Source: Affinundibacterium flavidum | Lineage (GTDB): Bacteria; Pseudomonadota; Gammaproteobacteria; Burkholderiales; Burkholderiaceae_D | Assembly: GCF_014284175.1 (NCBI RefSeq) | Contig: NZ_JACOGA010000016.1 | Location: 79,352 to 143,351 of the forward strand | Length of the DNA stretch: 64,000 bases | Direction of reading: 5' to 3' | Part shown: positions 27,391-36,412 of the stretch, one piece after another | Layout: each line of letters opens with the position of its first letter | How positions within the stretch are numbered: position 1 is the first letter of the stretch | Translations under genes and position numbers: made by a program | Notes under the pieces: generated by a model | What the model saw: the letters and a program-made list of their open reading frames with translations, nothing else | What the model was told of the DNA's origin: nothing | The model's database searches: none

Positions 27391-27867
27391 ATGAAATTAG
27401 TTCCTTTTTTGCTTGCTACTTTAACTTTGCTGGGCGCCAATTCCGCGCAGGCACAAAGCGCTAGTGAACCAGCCTCCACTAATCAAACTGCCGCGCCAGC
27501 AAGTCCGGCACCATTACATATCACTAAATTAGGCATTACCGATACCGTGGTCGGTACGGGTGAAGAAGTCACAAATGGTATGGTGGTGGAAGTTCATTAC
27601 ACAGGTTGGTTATACAACCATAAAGCTTGGAACTTGCATGGCGCACAGTTTGATACTTCGCGTGATACAGGGACTCCTTTGCAAGTGCAGGTTGGTGCCA
27701 AGCAAGTGATTCGTGGCTGGGATTTGGGTTTGCTGGGTATGAAGGTCGGCGGCAAGCGTACCTTGTTGATTCCCGCCTATCTCGGTTATAGCACCCAAGG
27801 CTCAGGAAATATTCCACCGAATACGCATTTGGTGTTTGACGTGGAATTAGTGTCGATCAAGAAATAA
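27391..27867 (+). CDS. Exported FKBP-type peptidyl-prolyl isomerase
   Basis: 158 residues with an N-terminal signal peptide (LVPFLLATLTLLGANSAQA), a short Ala/Pro/Ser linker, and one FKBP domain (~50-158). Family motifs are VEVHYTGWLY, FDTSRDTGTPLQVQVG, VIRGWDLGLLGMKVGGKRTLLIP and the final LVFDVELVSI. It catalyses cis-trans isomerisation of prolyl bonds in the periplasm. The VF530-family gene follows seven bases after its stop, so the two are probably cotranscribed. Confidence 0.94.
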   Translation: MKLVPFLLATLTLLGANSAQAQSASEPASTNQTAAPASPAPLHITKLGITDTVVGTGEEVTNGMVVEVHYTGWLYNHKAWNLHGAQFDTSRDTGTPLQVQVGAKQVIRGWDLGLLGMKVGGKRTLLIPAYLGYSTQGSGNIPPNTHLVFDVELVSIKK

Positions 27868-27874
27868 GGCCACC

Positions 27875-28078
27875 ATGGCACGTAGCTTACAAGGCATTAC
27901 TTTGGAAAATCTGCTGACACAATTACAGCAGGTTTATGGCTGGGAAGGATTGGCGCAGCGCGTGGACATACAATGTTTTCGTAAAGACCCCAGTATCTCT
28001 TCCAGTCTAAAATTTCTGCGTCGCACGCCGTGGGCCAGAAGCAAGGTGGAAAGCTTGTATATTGATTTGCCAGAATAA
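27875..28078 (+). CDS. VF530-family (DUF2132) small protein
   Basis: 67 residues matching the VF530 family: LQGITLENLLTQLQQVYGWEGLAQR, then IQCFRKDPSISSSLKFLRRTPWAR and a final KVESLYI. The family is small, soluble, DNA-mimic-sized and of unknown function. Its start is seven bases after the FKBP gene. Length is complete for the family. Confidence 0.88.
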   Translation: MARSLQGITLENLLTQLQQVYGWEGLAQRVDIQCFRKDPSISSSLKFLRRTPWARSKVESLYIDLPE

Positions 28079-28090
28079 ACAGCAGAATAC

Positions 28091-28126
28091 GCAGCAGAGC
28101 AAGCAGCAGAGCAAGCAGCGGAGTAA
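28091..28126. repeat. Three tandem 12-bp repeats
   Basis: GCAGCAGAGCAA occurs at 28091-28102 and 28103-28114, with GCAGCGGAGTAA at 28115-28126, just after the VF530 stop. A similar purine-rich stretch is seen at ~35630-35665. It is a likely slippage-prone spacer. Confidence 0.6.
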
Positions 28127-28261
28127 GCTGAACTTCAAATAAACCACGGACTCAAATTGACAGAGCCCTGACCATCGCCGATACTCTAGATAGCGTTTTC
28201 AAGGAACGCATGAATGAGTGATTGAACGAGCGCTCACTACTGTAGTAAAAGGAAATTTTGT

Positions 28262-28747
28262 ATGACACTGCGTATTATCGCCACAGGCGGCACCTTTGAT
28301 AAACATTATGATGAATTGGCAGGTAAGTTGACTTTTCATGAAAGCCATTTGCCGGAAGTATTAAAGCGTGCGCGCTTGACGGTACCGGTCGAGTTAGAAG
28401 TGCGACCTTTGATTGACTCCCTCGATATGGTGGATCAGGATCGCAAAGAGATTTTGGAATCTTGTCAAAATTCTGCAGAAAAAGCGATCGTCATTATCCA
28501 TGGCACTGACACCATGCGTGAAACGGCACATGTATTGGGCGCGGCGAACTTAGATAAAGTGATAGTCTTCACTGGTGCGATGATTCCTTACGGTGTCGTA
28601 AATTCCGATGCATTCTTCAATTTGGGCTTTGCCTGCGGCGTGGCGCAATTATTGCCAGCGGGTGTGTATGTGGCGATGAATGGTCAGGTTTTCCCCTGGG
28701 ATAATGTGCAAAAAGATCGTAGTGCTGGTGTGTTTGTTACCAACTAA
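28262..28747 (+). CDS. Stand-alone asparaginase N-terminal domain protein
   Basis: 161 residues corresponding only to the N-terminal domain of type I/II L-asparaginases. Both catalytic threonine motifs are present: ATGGTFDK and IIHGTDTM. Full enzymes are ~330 residues with a second domain. Here the frame ends cleanly after GVFVTN, with no frameshifted remainder downstream (a new gene starts 11 bases later). It therefore looks like a natural single-domain member rather than a broken gene. Whether it hydrolyses asparagine is uncertain. Confidence 0.85.
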   Translation: MTLRIIATGGTFDKHYDELAGKLTFHESHLPEVLKRARLTVPVELEVRPLIDSLDMVDQDRKEILESCQNSAEKAIVIIHGTDTMRETAHVLGAANLDKVIVFTGAMIPYGVVNSDAFFNLGFACGVAQLLPAGVYVAMNGQVFPWDNVQKDRSAGVFVTN

Positions 28748-28758
28748 AGAGATCCATC

Positions 28759-29268
28759 ATGAAACGCCTGTTGACCACTTTCTGTTGCTGCGTCTTGCTC
28801 ATGTTGAGCGGTTGCCAAAAAGAATTGCAGGTGCGTTTCGATAGTCTGTATTTTTTTCAAAATGAAGAACAACTGCAAGCCATGAAGATCGATCAAGATC
28901 AATTGGCGCAGTACAGCCGGAATTTGCAAGCCAGGGTCGGCAAAATCATGAAGAAAGCGCAGGCGACATCCGGCAACGGTTATGTGGTGGTGGCGATACG
29001 CTCAGATGAAGAAGTGGCGGTGTGGTTAGATATGGCCCCTGTCCTGCACGAATACTACGAATACGAAATCATTGAGTCGATCAAGAAAATGCGCCCCCCG
29101 GCGGTCGATCATGGGATTCTGGTATTCGGAATTAAGATGGCGATCGAAACGGCAGTCCATACTCCCAAGGCCATTCCTGAACCGAAGGCATGGATAGAAG
29201 CGAAGAAAAAAGTCGGCGACCCCGATGACATTGAACAAGTCGTTTTATCGATTTGGCCGGAAGAATAA
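28759..29268 (+). CDS. Predicted lipoprotein of unknown function
   Basis: 169 residues with a lipoprotein signal: a hydrophobic stretch followed by LSGC, the lipidated Cys being ~residue 19. The mature part is mixed and slightly acidic with a conserved-looking core (GNGYVVVAIRSDEEVAVWLDM, DHGILVFGIKMAI). I recognise no domain. It starts 11 bases after the asparaginase-domain gene and 33 bases before the glycosyltransferase, so the three may form one transcript. Confidence 0.8.
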   Translation: MKRLLTTFCCCVLLMLSGCQKELQVRFDSLYFFQNEEQLQAMKIDQDQLAQYSRNLQARVGKIMKKAQATSGNGYVVVAIRSDEEVAVWLDMAPVLHEYYEYEIIESIKKMRPPAVDHGILVFGIKMAIETAVHTPKAIPEPKAWIEAKKKVGDPDDIEQVVLSIWPEE

Positions 29269-29301
29269 ATTTTCATCGCTGGCAATAATCCGCGTCCCTG
29301 C

Positions 29302-30603
29302 ATGACTATCCAAAAAGTTTTATATCTGGGCTATGTCTGGCCTGAGCCGAATTCGTCTGCCGCTGGCAGTCGGACTATGGAATTCTTGCGCCTGTTTCGC
29401 CAACAAAATTGGCAAGTCGTGTTCGCCAGCGTGGCGGCTTTGTCACCGCATCGCGCCGATTTATCTGCGCTGCAAATAGAAGAAAAGCAGCTGACGCTCA
29501 ACTGCGATAGCTTTGATGAATTTATCCTTAGCTATCAACCAGACCTGGTTGTATTCGATCGTTTTTTTACGGAAGAACAATTTGGCTGGCGAGTCGAGCG
29601 CCACTGTCCACAGGCCTTACGCGTGCTCGATACTTGCGACTTGCATAGTTTGCGCGAAGCCCGTCATCGTCTATTAAAGCAAGCTTTGCATACGTCAACT
29701 GGCACAGTGCCAGCGTTGTTGGTACCAGCCACCGAGCATGCGACTTTGTATCGTAGCATGTGTGAAGAAGACGTTGCTCAACGTGAAATTGCAGCGATCT
29801 ATCGTTGCGATCTGAGCCTGATGATTTCGCAATTTGAAGTGGATTTATTACGCGATCTTTTTCAAGTTCCTGACTACCTTTTATGTGAAAATAACTTGAT
29901 GTTGGTGCCCGAAAATTCTGCACAACAGAATTCGCCAGGTTTTGATGAGCGCCAACATTTTGTCAGTATAGGCAATTTTCGACATGCGCCGAATTGGGAT
30001 GCGGTATTGTGTTTGTACCAGATCATCTGGCCGCGCATACGTGCCCGTTTGCCGCACGCACAGTTGCATGTATTTGGTTCTTATCCACCGCCAAAAGCAA
30101 TGGCATTGCATCAGCCAGCGCAAGGGTTTCATGTGCGTGGCTGGGCAGAAGATGCCCACGCAGTAATGCAGGCTTCTCGTGTTTGTCTTGCACCTTTACG
30201 CTTTGGTGCGGGGATTAAGGGCAAATTAGCCGATGCGATGGCTTGCGGTACGCCGAGCGTGACGACCAGTATCGGTGCTGAATCTATGTGTGGTGAATTG
30301 CCGTGGGCGGGCGTGATTGCGGATGAACTCGATGCCTTTGTCGATGCGGCGGTGATGTTGAGTAATGACCTAGATCAATGGCAATTAGCGCAGCAACGCG
30401 GTCGGGAAATTTTGCAAACGCACTTCAATCGTAGCGTTTCTTCGACACTGTTTTTGCAGGCAATTTTACAAGCACGCGCACAACAGCAAGAGCGTCGCGC
30501 GCAGAATTTCACTGGTGCGATGTTGCGTCACCATAGCCTCAAAAGTACACAATATATGTCGCAGTGGATACAGCTAAAAAATCAGGCAGCGAAGCCATCC
30601 TGA
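29302..30603 (+). CDS. Glycosyltransferase, GT-B fold (group 1-like)
   Basis: 433 residues. The N-terminal half has a Rossmann-like start (KVLYLGYVWPEPNSSAAGSR). The C-terminal half carries the donor-sugar binding region of GT-B enzymes: FVSIGNFRHAPNWDAV, AQLHVFGS, FHVRGWAEDAHAVMQASRVCLAPLRFGAGIKGKLADAMACGTPSV. There are no membrane helices. It is not embedded in a polysaccharide cluster, so the acceptor is unknown. It ends 12 bases from the convergent MASE1 gene. Confidence 0.88.
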   Translation: MTIQKVLYLGYVWPEPNSSAAGSRTMEFLRLFRQQNWQVVFASVAALSPHRADLSALQIEEKQLTLNCDSFDEFILSYQPDLVVFDRFFTEEQFGWRVERHCPQALRVLDTCDLHSLREARHRLLKQALHTSTGTVPALLVPATEHATLYRSMCEEDVAQREIAAIYRCDLSLMISQFEVDLLRDLFQVPDYLLCENNLMLVPENSAQQNSPGFDERQHFVSIGNFRHAPNWDAVLCLYQIIWPRIRARLPHAQLHVFGSYPPPKAMALHQPAQGFHVRGWAEDAHAVMQASRVCLAPLRFGAGIKGKLADAMACGTPSVTTSIGAESMCGELPWAGVIADELDAFVDAAVMLSNDLDQWQLAQQRGREILQTHFNRSVSSTLFLQAILQARAQQQERRAQNFTGAMLRHHSLKSTQYMSQWIQLKNQAAKPS

Positions 30604-30615
30604 GATGGATTGGAT

Positions 30616-33600
30616 TTATTCATCCGGATCAGGTGGCGTCAGCAAGAATTGATGATCGCTGGAATCCCCAGCCAACAGCGCATCTAAGCCTTCAATTGGG
30701 ATAGGTTTGGAATACAAATAACCTTGGAAGGTTAGACAATTGTGTTCAATCAGGAAACGTCGTTGGGCCACGGTTTCCACTCCTTCAGCAATGACATCTA
30801 AGCCGAGATTCAAACCCAAAGAAATAATTGCACGTACGATAGTCGCATCATTTTCATCATCACTTAAATCGCGCACAAATGACTGGTCGATTTTTAATTG
30901 ATTCAGTGGGAGTTTTTGCAAATAAGCAAGTGAAGAATAGCCAGTACCAAAATCATCCATAGAAAACGCGATACCGAGCTTTTTCAATTGCTGCATTTTT
31001 TCAGTCGTGGCATCGACGTTATCGAGAATCGTACTTTCGGTCAGTTCGATTTTTAAGCGACTAGGGTCGATATTATGCAGACGCACGATTTCAGTCACGG
31101 TCTCGACAAAATTGGTTTGTTGGAATTGTTTGGCACTCACGTTGACCGCCAGACTCAGATGCGCCGTGCGTGGATTTCTGCCCCATTTTTTCAATTGATG
31201 ACAGGCAGTTTCTAAGACCCAGGTACCGATAGGAATAATCAATCCAGTCTGCTCCGCAATTGGAATAAACTCTAAAGGGGAGATGAAACCACGGTCAGGA
31301 TGTATCCAGCGTAGCAGCGCTTCAGCACCAATCACATTGCCTTCCGCATCGACTTGTATTTGGTAATACAATTGGAATTGTTCGAGAGCCAGTGCGACCC
31401 GCAAATTCGATTCCAGCATCATCTTCACAACCAGCACTGCTTGCATTGCCGGATCAAAGAAACGCACCGCATTGCGTCCCGAAGTCTTCGCTTCGTACAT
31501 TGCGGTGTCGGCGCGTTTAAATAAATCTTTGACCGTGATGTCGCCACCCTGAAATAAACAGACACCTATACTGCCAGCACCATGATGGATGAAGTCGGTG
31601 ATTTGGTAGGGCTCGTTCAGCAATAAGCGAATTTTTTCTGCGATTTTATCGGCTTGAACCGCCGCCGCATCTTTATCTTGACTGAGTGCTTGTAACACCA
31701 CCACAAACTCATCGCCACCCAGCCGCGCCACAGTATCGCTTTCGCGCACGCAGGTTTGCAAACGCTGCGCGACTTCCACTAAGAGTAAATCCCCGGCATC
31801 GTGACCACGCGTATCATTGAGCGTTTTAAAGTTATCTAGATCAATAAACAGAATCGCACTATGCGCATCGTCGCGCTGATTCATCGCGATCAGATGCTGC
31901 AATCTATCCATCAATAAGCGACGATTCGGTAAATGCGTGAGCGGATCATAAAATGCCAGATTCAGAATTTCATCCTCATAGCCTTTATGCCGGCTGATGT
32001 CGGTGAACGATCCTATGTAGTGCGTGATCATGCCCGTGTCATTGGTGATCGCCGTTAAAGTAATCAATTGCGGATAGACTTCACCGTTTTTCTTCTCCGC
32101 CCATAGCTCACCTTGCCAGTAGCGGTGCTGATCCAAAGCTTGATAAATATTGCTGAAAAAGATGTCGTCTTGTTGCTGGCTGAGATGGCGAGGTAAGGGC
32201 TTGCCTATCAATTCATGTGCATCAAAGCCGGTGGTGCGCGAGTAAGCTTGATTGATGCGCAATACGCGCCATTGGTTGTCAGTGACGAAAATACCTTCCT
32301 GCGATTCAAAGGTAATTGCGGCTACCCGTAAATCTTGCTCAGCCGCTTTGCGTTCGGTAATGTCGCTGATAAAGCAATGCCAGAGCGTGCTGCCATCGTC
32401 CGATTCAAGTTCTGGTAAGGCATCTAGAAACAACCAGCGCACGGTGCCATCGGTACGATGATAGCGAAACTCCATCTGATAGGGACTCAGATGTTTGGTC
32501 GCATATTCATGATTTTGCAAGAAGGCTTTCTTGTCCGCGGTGTCTATATGTTTTACCAGTATCGAGGCATTATTCTTGATGTCTTTGGCCGTAATTTCAA
32601 ACATGCCTTCAATCGCATCGCTCGCGTATAACACGTTGGTGCTGTTATCACGCCGAATACGGTATTGCATGACCACGCCCGGCAAACGTGAGGCGACTTT
32701 GCTGATGCGCTCGAAAGCATCGCGCAATTCATTCGTCGCGGCGATTCGCTCTGCTTGTAGTGCCGTGATCAGTAAGGCGGTGATAGACAGTGTGGCCATA
32801 TAAAGCCAGAGGACGATAGAGCTTTCGGCAGGATTAAATGATTGAAACGGTCCTAGACCGCAATAGGTAGCGATTGCGGCGAATGCCGACGAGGCGATGA
32901 CGGTCACGGAGGCCATTAAATTGCCGAGGCGTATTGCCGCCCAAATCATGATGGCAATCGCGATAAAGGTTAAATGCAGTAGGCCAGATTTCGATAAAAA
33001 GATTGCCCAATGAGCGACGCCAAAAATACACAGGAAGATGAAATTTTCTTCGTAGGTTTGGCGAACTTTTGGATAGCTTCCCATCAAGGCGAATAGAAAT
33101 GGTGTCGCCAGAAACACGCCGACCGTGTCACCCGCCCACCAGCTAATCCAGGCAAATTTCGGATCCGTAAATAAATCCGCCTGCCATAAGACAAAACTAC
33201 CAAAGCTGGCCGAAATTGTCATGCCCAGCATGCTGGCAATGCAAAAATGTATGACGTCATCGCGATGGATGAAATTCACTGAAAAATTCTTACGCTTGAG
33301 ATACCAGGCAACCACAAGCGGGGCTAAGGTATTTCCCAGACCTATCATGGTCCCTGCATGCCAGGAAACACCTGTGCCAATATTGAGAGCCAGCGCCGCC
33401 AGAAAAATACCGATACTGACTTGATAACCCCAGCCATACAGGGCGGCAACGGCGATCCCTGTTGGTAGCCAGATCAGGGTGATATTCGGGGGAATAAAAG
33501 GAAACTGTAGACCTAACTTCCCAGAAATAAAATACGCAATAAAGATGAATAGCACGCGCAAGCCTAAGCGCAGACGACTGGGACTCTGTTGAAAAAGAAA

Positions 33601-33618
33601 GGCTTGTGAATGCAGCAT
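30616..33618 (-). CDS. MASE1-PAS-PAS-GGDEF-EAL membrane protein (c-di-GMP turnover)
   Basis: 1000 residues. An N-terminal MASE1 sensory domain of about eight membrane helices (~15-300; ISGKLGLQFPFIPPNITLIWLPTGIAVAAL is typical) is followed by two PAS/PAC units (~305-425, 430-550), GGDEF (~555-725) and EAL (~740-985). The GGDEF (ARLGGDEFVVV) and EAL (GAEALLRW) motifs are intact, and RESD before GGDEF is the RxxD inhibitory site. MASE1 senses an unknown membrane-associated signal. It is a convergent neighbour of the glycosyltransferase. Confidence 0.95.
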   Translation of the reverse strand: MLHSQAFLFQQSPSRLRLGLRVLFIFIAYFISGKLGLQFPFIPPNITLIWLPTGIAVAALYGWGYQVSIGIFLAALALNIGTGVSWHAGTMIGLGNTLAPLVVAWYLKRKNFSVNFIHRDDVIHFCIASMLGMTISASFGSFVLWQADLFTDPKFAWISWWAGDTVGVFLATPFLFALMGSYPKVRQTYEENFIFLCIFGVAHWAIFLSKSGLLHLTFIAIAIMIWAAIRLGNLMASVTVIASSAFAAIATYCGLGPFQSFNPAESSIVLWLYMATLSITALLITALQAERIAATNELRDAFERISKVASRLPGVVMQYRIRRDNSTNVLYASDAIEGMFEITAKDIKNNASILVKHIDTADKKAFLQNHEYATKHLSPYQMEFRYHRTDGTVRWLFLDALPELESDDGSTLWHCFISDITERKAAEQDLRVAAITFESQEGIFVTDNQWRVLRINQAYSRTTGFDAHELIGKPLPRHLSQQQDDIFFSNIYQALDQHRYWQGELWAEKKNGEVYPQLITLTAITNDTGMITHYIGSFTDISRHKGYEDEILNLAFYDPLTHLPNRRLLMDRLQHLIAMNQRDDAHSAILFIDLDNFKTLNDTRGHDAGDLLLVEVAQRLQTCVRESDTVARLGGDEFVVVLQALSQDKDAAAVQADKIAEKIRLLLNEPYQITDFIHHGAGSIGVCLFQGGDITVKDLFKRADTAMYEAKTSGRNAVRFFDPAMQAVLVVKMMLESNLRVALALEQFQLYYQIQVDAEGNVIGAEALLRWIHPDRGFISPLEFIPIAEQTGLIIPIGTWVLETACHQLKKWGRNPRTAHLSLAVNVSAKQFQQTNFVETVTEIVRLHNIDPSRLKIELTESTILDNVDATTEKMQQLKKLGIAFSMDDFGTGYSSLAYLQKLPLNQLKIDQSFVRDLSDDENDATIVRAIISLGLNLGLDVIAEGVETVAQRRFLIEHNCLTFQGYLYSKPIPIEGLDALLAGDSSDHQFLLTPPDPDE

Positions 33619-33820
33619 GCAGATTTCTTTAAACGTAGAATAAGTTCTACATTATGCGCGAAACATCTATCAAAAAACATTCTTTGCGGCAAATTTCTGG
33701 CAAAAGATACACTTATCACAAAAAATCACTTTTGTGCCCGGTCATGTGCAGAATGGATCGATTGAATAGCGTTGATCTGCGTTGATCAAAATTAACCAAA
33801 AAGCAATTGATGTCGCGATC

Positions 33821-35374
33821 TTAATTTGCCAAATGCCGATGCTGACGCTTGGCGATGGATTTGCCAGGGGCTTCAGTCATATCTTGCATTCGACGTGGAT
33901 TTTTTTGCTCTTTCTTCAGCACTTCCGGGCTTTGTTTATGCTTGGCATCACCCGCGTAATCTTTGCCTATCATGGTCAACACTTGTTGCTGCGGCATGCC
34001 GCGTTCTTCACATAACCAGCGTGTGACCAAATTGGCTAGTCTATCCAAGGCGATTTTGTGGGTTGCATCGGTTTGCGCGTAGATCCAATTTGATAAGGCC
34101 ATGAAATTTTCGAATGGCGTATCACCTAGGATGACGGGCAAAGTGTGGCTGAAGCGCCCTGAATTGGCGACCAAATCCCAATACCGCGCAAAGCGGATTA
34201 GCTTTTGCATCTCGGCGAAGGGAACATCTTTATTCGCTAGAATGGTGTAAGGCGGATACGGATCAAAGCGCATCCCAAAATCGTCAGTATGACGAATGAT
34301 GGGCGTGCCACGCAGACGTTTTAAGATGCCGAATTGAATTTCATGCGGCCCTAATGCATACAATTGATCAAAGCCTGCGGCGAAACTTTCTACCGTTTCA
34401 CCGGGTAAGCCCGCGATCAGATCGACGTGCAGATGCGCGGTCGAATGTTGGCACAGCCATTCGATATTGGCTGCCGCTTTGGCATTATCTTGCTTACGGC
34501 TGATGCGGCTCTGTACCTCAGGGTTGAAACTTTGGATACCAATTTCAAATTGCAGACAGCCTTCGGGGAATTGTTGTATCCCAGCTTTTAAAGCATCGGG
34601 TAAATGATCTGGCACGACTTCGAAATGCGCAAACACTGGATCATCCGGATGCGCCGCCAGCTTATCGAGGAAAAATTGCATGATCTTTAAACTGGTTTTA
34701 ATGTTCAGATTAAAGGTGCGATCGACAAATTTAAACAGGCGGGCACCACGTGCATGCAAGTTTTCCATTTCAGCAAGAAAGCGGTCGATATCGAAAGGCC
34801 AGGCGGTTTTGTCCAGCGCCGACAGACAGAATTCACACTTAAACGGGCAACCACGTGAAGCCTCTACATACAAAGTGCGGGTTTGAATATCCTTGTCGCT
34901 GTAATACGCGTAAGGCAATTGCAAGTCGTCGAGTTTGGCTTGCACACCAGCATGGATTTTCATCAAGGGTTGTGGACCGTGCAGAATCTGCTGGCACAGC
35001 GCCGCAAAACTGATGTCGCCCCAGCCTGTAATCACATAATCGGCCAAGCGCACAATGTCTTGTTCTTGCGTCTCGTACGAGACTTCGGGGCCACCCAATA
35101 CGATGATGACTTCTGGTGCAACGCGTTTGATCAAGGCGACTAAGCGGGTTGTTTCTTCGACATTCCAGATGTACACCCCAAAGCCGATAATGAGTTTCTC
35201 ATCGGCGCGCTGCCAACTGAGTAAGCGCTCTAGTAAATCGGTGGTTTTTGCACCGATGACAAATTCTTGCAGATGTGTCTGCGCCTGCAACTCTCCCATG
35301 TTGGCATAAAGATAGCGTAAGCCCATAGAAGCATGGGTATAGCGTGCGTTTAAGGTGGAGAGCAAAATCGTCAT
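33821..35374 (-). CDS. B12-binding-domain radical SAM protein (DUF4080 type)
   Basis: 517 residues. Residues ~1-130 form a cobalamin-binding-like Rossmann domain (IIVLGGPEVSYETQEQ). A radical SAM core follows with the iron-sulfur motif Cys176-x3-Cys180-x2-Cys183 (GCPFKCEFC). The C-terminal region resembles DUF4080. LHVDLIAGLPGETVESFAAGFDQL is typical of class B/C-like radical SAM TIM barrels. The final ~45 residues are Lys/Arg-rich. The substrate is unknown, and no peptide or cofactor gene cluster surrounds it. Confidence 0.9.
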   Translation of the reverse strand: MTILLSTLNARYTHASMGLRYLYANMGELQAQTHLQEFVIGAKTTDLLERLLSWQRADEKLIIGFGVYIWNVEETTRLVALIKRVAPEVIIVLGGPEVSYETQEQDIVRLADYVITGWGDISFAALCQQILHGPQPLMKIHAGVQAKLDDLQLPYAYYSDKDIQTRTLYVEASRGCPFKCEFCLSALDKTAWPFDIDRFLAEMENLHARGARLFKFVDRTFNLNIKTSLKIMQFFLDKLAAHPDDPVFAHFEVVPDHLPDALKAGIQQFPEGCLQFEIGIQSFNPEVQSRISRKQDNAKAAANIEWLCQHSTAHLHVDLIAGLPGETVESFAAGFDQLYALGPHEIQFGILKRLRGTPIIRHTDDFGMRFDPYPPYTILANKDVPFAEMQKLIRFARYWDLVANSGRFSHTLPVILGDTPFENFMALSNWIYAQTDATHKIALDRLANLVTRWLCEERGMPQQQVLTMIGKDYAGDAKHKQSPEVLKKEQKNPRRMQDMTEAPGKSIAKRQHRHLAN

Positions 35375-35721
35375 AAGTGTGGTCTGGTATAGCTTTCAGG
35401 CTGGAATTGCAGGCGAAGACTCGCGCGCAATTCCGTAAAAAGCCTCATTGTACGCTGGCAGGTCTTCGACCGTGTACTCAGGCTGCTTTTTCCGATATGA
35501 AAAAGTATTTTCGCTGGCACATTTGGTGGCTTTATCCCCGCTTTTTTGCATTTCGTCGCAAGTCGATGGTAAGCGAAAAGCCACATCGATATAGTTCAAC
35601 CATCGACTCAGGTCGAACAGAAGTGGATAAGCAGCAAGTAAGCGGAAAGTAAGCAGGAAGCTAGCAAATCCAAGAAATAAGTTGAACTAAATAGCCAATT
35701 AATTTAATAAGGAGTTTTAAA
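35375..35721. other. Intergenic region upstream of the small repeat protein
   Basis: This 347-bp region has a plus-strand ORF at 35377-35652 and minus-strand ORFs at 35371-35599, all with shadow-like composition and no ribosome-binding site. A purine-rich AGCAAGTAAGC-like stretch lies at ~35630-35665. AAGGAG (35709-35714) belongs to the downstream gene. Confidence 0.45.
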
Positions 35722-36066
35722 ATGAAATCCACATTAACCAACAAACTGATCTTGTCTGCTGTGTGTGCAGTCGCCGTGATCAGTGCCGCCAGCGCATTTC
35801 AGGCAACTCATGGAGCCAGTTCTGCAGCGAGCATTAACAAACAAAATACACAAAATACGCAAAAAATGCAAAAAGTGACAATTGCTGCAAAACGCATGAG
35901 TGCCGAAGAAAAGTTAGCTTTTGACCTGCAATCAACTGCAATGCAAACCGTGGTAATCAGCGCTAAACGTTTAAGTCCAGCACAAAAATTGGCGATGGAT
36001 GCACAAGATCGCGCAGAACAATTGAACGCTAAAAGTGCTAAAGCTAAGGTACCAGGAGATGCCTGA
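35722..36066 (+). CDS. Small exported protein with a twofold repeat
   Basis: 114 residues with a strong ribosome-binding site (AAGGAG) and a signal peptide (cleavage near SAASA). The mature protein contains two copies of one motif, 25 residues apart: VTIAAKRMSAEEKLAFDLQ (52-70) and VVISAKRLSPAQKLAMDAQ (77-95). They share a V-x-I-x-AKR-x-S-x3-KLA-x-D-x-Q pattern. No domain is recognised. A strong structured terminator follows, so it is probably a monocistronic, well-expressed periplasmic protein. Confidence 0.75.
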   Translation: MKSTLTNKLILSAVCAVAVISAASAFQATHGASSAASINKQNTQNTQKMQKVTIAAKRMSAEEKLAFDLQSTAMQTVVISAKRLSPAQKLAMDAQDRAEQLNAKSAKAKVPGDA

Positions 36067-36085
36067 TACCACTATGCAAGATGCA

Positions 36086-36157
36086 AGAGTGTGTCTTCGT
36101 TGACCGTATTCATGTCAACACCTTGTTTCTAGAAATCTCAACACACTCTATTTTTTT
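36086..36157 (+). terminator. Structured intrinsic terminator (three-way junction)
   Basis: AGAGTGTGT (36086-36094) pairs with ACACACTCT (36141-36149), followed by ATTTTTTT. Two hairpins are nested inside: GTTGAC/GTCAAC (36099-36119) and TTTCTAGAAA (36126-36135). The outer stem plus T-run make this a good terminator for the small repeat protein gene. Confidence 0.75.
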
Positions 36158-36412
36158 GACGACTTGCGCATTTGGCGCAGATTAAATCAAAGTTTTTTCA
36201 AGCTCTGTTTCGTTTGATTTTCGACAGCAGAGAATATCAATGCAGCCCACGTCGCTGCTAGAGAAAATTTTGATTTGCAGATCGTTTCTGGCAGAGCTCA
36301 GATGCCGAACACAGATACAGAACTCCGTTTCATTCCTTCGGTTTCTCAGCTAATTAATTAGTTAACGTCATTTCTCCGCTTCATGCTGAAGGTAAGTCTC
36401 TGAGCTGCGGCT
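36158..36412. other. Intergenic spacer, nothing found
   Basis: With the terminator above, this completes a 346-bp gap between convergent genes. It is mixed in composition, with no ORF, clear repeat or second terminator recognised for the minus-strand GGDEF gene. Confidence 0.4.

Noticed and set aside
28262..28747. Asparaginase pseudogene by truncation
   Set aside because: The frame ends cleanly, the next gene begins 11 bases later, and no C-terminal remnant is visible in other frames.
35377..35652. 91-residue ORF upstream of the small repeat protein
   Set aside because: No ribosome-binding site, atypical composition rich in Arg, Trp and Ser, and it overlaps other equally poor frames.
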